The notes under the pieces are model-generated. The model made no database searches and was not told where the DNA came from. It saw only the letters and a list, made by a program, of their open reading frames with translations. 64,000 bases of DNA from the NCBI GenBank assembly GCA_017463865.1, contig JAFTOI010000020.1:1-64000 (forward strand), written 5' to 3'. Source of the DNA: Clostridia bacterium (GTDB lineage: Bacteria; Bacillota; Clostridia; Oscillospirales; CAG-272). Shown one piece after another: positions 60,357-64,000 of this stretch; the stretch's first letter is position 1, and every line of letters begins with the position of its first letter. A program made the translations under genes and the position numbers.

Positions 60357-63300
60357 ATGTACGATCTCTTCCTCACCATTGCCGAGATCACGCTGGCCAT
60401 GACGCCGATCCTGCTCATCGCCCTGCTCTTCTCGCGGCTCAGCCGGCGCTGGTCGGCGGGTTGCCGGTACGCCATCTGGTGCGTACTGCTCCTGCGGCTG
60501 GCGATTCCGCTCAACTTTTCCCTGCCCGTTCCGGCGATCGACCTGCCCTCCCCCGCGCCCGCCGAGCCGATGCCGCAGTTTGCGGTTGCGGCGGTGCCCG
60601 AGGGCTACGTCCCAACGCCTGTTTCGATCGCCCCCGACCTGCTCCAGACTGCCTACATCGCTGACGGCATCCCCGACACGGCCTATGTGGACGTCACCGC
60701 AACTCTGCCCACGGTGGACGTCTCGCTTGATCCGGCGGTGGTGCTCTGCTGGATGTGGGCGATCGGTGCGGCGGTGGTGCTGGCGTATCAGGCGGTGAAC
60801 TGCCTGTCGTCGGCGGCCAGGCTGCGTCGGTGGAAGCTGCCCGCCGCCGACGAGCGGCTGCTCGCGGCGCTGGAACGGGCCAAAGCGGCGGTCGGCCTGC
60901 GGCGGCGGGTGAGCCTCTGGCTCTGTCCCACCGTCATCTCGCCCATGCTGCGGGGACTGATCCGCCCCGAGATCCTGCTGCCCCACGGCGACTACACCGA
61001 CGACCAGCTCGACGCCATTCTGCGGCACGAGCTGATCCACTGCCGCCGGGGCGACCTGTGGTGGAAGCTCTGCAGCATGCTGGCGGCGGGTCTGCACTTC
61101 TTCAACCCGCTGGTGTGGATCGCGCAGAAGCAGCAGGAGATCGAGATGGAGCAGTCCTGTGACGACGCTGTCTTCCGCCTGGGCGACGTCTCGCGGCAGG
61201 CCTACGGCGAGACCATGCTGGCCGTCGCCCGCGAGGGGCTGTCCGCCCACGCCGCCGGACTGAACACGCAGTTCCACGCCTCGGCCAAGACACTCAAAGC
61301 CCGCTTCGCGAACATCCTCGACACCTCGGCCAAGCGGGCGGGCGTCTGGCTAATCGTGCTGGCGCTGCTGGTGGCGGTCGTCTGCGGCGGGCTGGTGTCC
61401 TGCCGCGAGGATGCTCCCCTCGACACCGACGAGAACGCCGTCATCGAAGCAGCCATGGCGGCTGCCGATGAGGCCTGGGACTTCGACGTTGCCTACGTCA
61501 CCTTCGACGGTGACACCGCCACCATCTCCGCGCTGCATACCCCTGCCCCATCTTACAGCAAGCAAACGCTCACTCCTGTCTGGGCCGACCTCACCCTGAC
61601 CAGCGCCGACGGCAACTGGACAGTCACCGACGGCCTCGACGGCAAGCTGAACATTCGCTCAATCGAGGCCGAGAACGGCCGCCGCAATGCCCGCGAGATC
61701 AAGCGCACCGCCGAGATCGAGGCCATGATCCGCGCCGTCTGGCCGGGCGAGGACAGCCTTGCCGATTATGAAGCGGCCAATAATATCTATCACACCGCGC
61801 AGGCCAACCTGGCTGCACTCAGCGACAGCGGCTCTTCACTTGGCGAGATGAAAGCCACCCTCAACGACCTCCTCGCCCAACAAGCCGCATCGAATGACAG
61901 CTCAATGGAACTGAAACGCCGCATCTACTCCCTCCAGGACGAGATCGACGAACGCACCCAAACCATCGCCGCCCTGCAGGACGAGATAAAAATTCTGCAC
62001 AGCACGATGCAGAATGCCCTCCCCGCCGCCCTGCGCAATGCCGCCTATCCCTTGCCCGGGCCTGCGCCGCAGATCACCCTCGATGTCCCCGCCAAAAACG
62101 CCGAACCCGCCCTCGAGCTGGCCGCCGCCCCCGGCCTCCCCGTGCTGACCGTCGCCGACGGCATTGTCCTCGCCGCAGGCTACGACCCGGTGGACGGCAA
62201 CTTCGTCCTCATCGACCACGGCGAGGGAGGCTTCACCCGCTATTGTTGGCTGTCGTCGGTGAGCGTCTCCGAAGGCGACGCGGTCCAGCGCAGCCATCAG
62301 ATCGGGCTCACCGGCCGCTCGGGCCATGCGCGGATGGCCGGATTGCGCTTCGTCTTCTCGCTCGGCGCACACGCCGACGACCCGCAGATGCTCTATTTCG
62401 CAGTAAACGGCACCCTCACGGTTCCCAACGAGACGACAGCTGAAACCACCGACACCGCGACCACCATCGCCCCCGTCGTCACGACCGCGCCAGTTGTGAC
62501 CGAACGCCCCTTCTCGCTCGTCATGCCCTTGCTGGACGGCACATATCGGGTCGGGATCGGGTTCGGCGAGTATGACTATTATGGCACGAAGCACTTCAAC
62601 GACCAGGCTCGCTACCCCGCGGCGCAGGACACGCCCGTCTTTGCGGCCGCCGACGGTGTGGTCAGCGCTGCCGGTTACGATTGGCAGTTGGGCAACTATG
62701 TCACCATCGACCATGGCAGCGGCTACGCCACGACCTACGCGCACATGAACGCCATCAGCGTCGGAATCGCGCATGGGAAACCCGTCTCGCAGGGCACACA
62801 ACTGGGCGTGGTCGGCACCACAGGCAATTCCACAGGCAATCACCTCGGCCTCATGCTGACCAAGGACGGCGACTATATCGATCCCGCCCCCTACATCCAC
62901 TTCTCGCTCCGCCCGGCCTACACCTACACCCTCTCGAGTGCCCTGCCCAAACTGCACAGCTGGACGCAGATGACCGACCTCCACCTCTCGAACGACACCG
63001 TCTCCCGCCTCGGCAGTGAGTACACCGCCATCGACTACGTCCTCCGCCAGCTCTACGGTGACAACCACAAGTTCGGCCAGTACACCCTGCGCCCCGAGCA
63101 GATCGTCATCGACGGCAAAACGATGGACAGCGTCTGGGAGCTTCAGTACAGCAGCTACGAATCGGTGCTGATCGCCATGGAGGCCGGCGGCGGGCATATG
63201 TATCTTGCCGAGGCAGTCTCCCCCTACCGCTCGACCGCCGCCGTCTGGTATGAGATCATCAACGGCAACTTCGGCTCCTCGCTCGGCAAGACCGACTACA

Positions 63301-63828
63301 CCGCCAGCGCCGTCGAGAACGCCACACCTCTCTTCACCGAGACCGTCTGGTTTGTCCGCAACGAGCAGTATGATGTCAAGCTGACCGGCGCCGCCACTGT
63401 CAAGGTGGAGGTTCCGGTGGTGTACGAAGTAGCCACCGCCTGGCCGGCTGTCCCCTCCTTCACCACCCCCATGCCGGTCGACGGCCTGATGACCCGTGCG
63501 AACCAAGAACGTATCATCGCCGAATATGAAGCTGTGCTGGGCTACCTCGTCAAGAAATACGGCGAGAACCACGGCTATACCGCGCTGATCCTCACCACCA
63601 GTATGCTTGAAGGTTATGACAGCGTCTGGTATGCCCAATCCGACACCAAACCCCAATCTTCATTTTGCCATGAAAGAAGGCGGCAGCGGCTATGCTGTTG
63701 GGTATCTCGATACCGGATGGTTTTTCCCACCCGTGTTCAGCGACGATGTTCCCAACGGAACGATGATCCTTACCCCCAGCACCGCCGAGTCCCTCTTTCC
63801 CTGCGACATCACCTTCCCGCTCGACTAA
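60357..63828 (+). CDS. M56 (BlaR1-type) sensor protease fused to M23-like domains, with 1-nt frameshift near 3' end
   Basis: About 1150-residue membrane protein. The N-terminal half is BlaR1-like: hydrophobic segments, then the zinc protease motif ILRHELIHCRRGD (HExxH, near residue 223) and EMEQSCDDAVF, and a last membrane helix LIVLALLVAVVCGGLVSC. The extracellular part has a coiled coil (about residues 510-545) and two M23/LytM-like domains. In the second the expected HxH reads NHLGL and the first metal motif reads KHFND, so peptidase activity is doubtful; cell-wall sensing is inferred. The frame is open until a CCCC run near 63650; dropping one C joins it to the conserved-looking end HFAMKEGGSGYAVGYL...FPLD at 63828. 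Its ATG follows GGAGGGGTGAGC, just after the repressor stop. Confidence 0.82.
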
Positions 63829-63831
63829 ACG

Positions 63832-63857
63832 AAAAATCCCCCTTTCGGGGGATTTTT
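63832..63857 (+). terminator. Intrinsic terminator of BlaI/M56 operon
   Basis: Perfect 11-bp stem AAAAATCCCCC / GGGGGATTTTT with loop TTTC, 4 bp after the stop; usable by the convergent gene as well. Confidence 0.9.
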
Positions 63858-63863
63858 CTATTG

Positions 63864-64000
63864 TTATTCGTCCTCGTCTTTCTCGACCGGGTTCACCACG
63901 ACCGAGAGCCGCGTGACGCGCATGTCGTCCATGGCGGCAACGATGATGTAAAGGTTTTTGTAGGTGAAGCTGTCGCCCTCGTGCGGCGAAGCATCCAGCA
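63864..64000 (-). CDS. CorC/HlyC-family (CNNM-type) transporter, C-terminal end
   Basis: Only the last 45 codons are in the window. They read EGDSFTYKNLYIIVAAMDDM, then RVTRLSVVVNPVEKDEDE and stop, matching the C-terminal transporter-associated domain (CorC_HlyC) of hemolysin-family CBS/DUF21 membrane proteins, which are linked to Mg or Co export. The rest lies beyond 64000. Confidence 0.75.
   Translation of the reverse strand, partial: LDASPHEGDSFTYKNLYIIVAAMDDMRVTRLSVVVNPVEKDEDE

Noticed and set aside
61902..63656. Minus-strand frame of 584 codons
   Set aside because: Antisense of the M56/M23 gene, whose zinc protease motif and terminator are on the plus strand.

Overview
The window is a chromosomal segment of a high-GC, spore-forming member of the Clostridia, probably an Oscillospirales or Christensenellales-type gut bacterium. 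The evidence is the pair spoIIGA-sigE, a spoVAC gene, glgC/glgD-type glycogen synthesis, Firmicutes-type SD sequences (AAGGAGG) and promoters (TTGACA-17-TATAAT), and lipoproteins with Thr/Glu-rich linkers. No rRNA, tRNA or CRISPR array was seen.

Layout. 1-4 kb: 3' part of a xylulokinase operon with a TIM-barrel sugar isomerase, a small membrane-anchored protein and an alkaline-phosphatase-superfamily hydrolase. 4-9.5 kb: recG, a polysaccharide deacetylase lipoprotein, a TagA/WecG glycosyltransferase and gap. 9.7-14 kb: an AT-rich ECF sigma factor with a long C-terminal extension, two XRE regulators and a small membrane protein, separated by palindromic repeats. 14-24.4 kb: a complete glycogen operon, glgB-glgC-glgD-glgA-glgP-GH13 amylase, from one promoter. 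24.8-33 kb: HAD phosphatase, endonuclease/exonuclease/phosphatase lipoprotein, NusG-domain-II protein, Gx transporter, apbE and topB as a likely operon, preceded by an orphan solute-binding lipoprotein. 33.3-39.6 kb: dgt-dnaG-rpoD, yigZ-hflX and rpmE. 39.7-46.2 kb: a tandem-GNAT gene behind a leader with a candidate attenuator, a frameshifted DUF1963 gene, spoIIGA-sigE, an MBL-fold hydrolase and an HD phosphohydrolase. 46.3-50.1 kb: a CE15-like esterase, spoVAC, a zinc-ribbon protein and rplM-rpsI.

From 50087 to 58811 an AT-rich integrated element sits in the 3' end of rpsI, bounded by a 13-bp direct repeat. It carries xis and a tyrosine integrase, a second divergent tyrosine recombinase, ardA, a DUF3991-like protein with an SSB-like acidic tail, a region of densely packed RNA hairpins, and three cargo genes. 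No relaxase or conjugation gene was seen, so it looks like an integrative mobilizable or satellite element.

58.9-64 kb: a LytTR/DUF3021 regulatory pair, a BlaI-type repressor with two operator-like palindromes, its partner M56 sensor fused to two degenerate M23 domains (with a 1-nt frameshift near its end), and the 3' end of a CorC/HlyC-type gene.

The strongest points for a second look are the rpsI-inserted element with its structured RNA region, the GNAT attenuator, the GC mosaic of dnaG, and a palindromic repeat family whose stem arms co-vary between copies.
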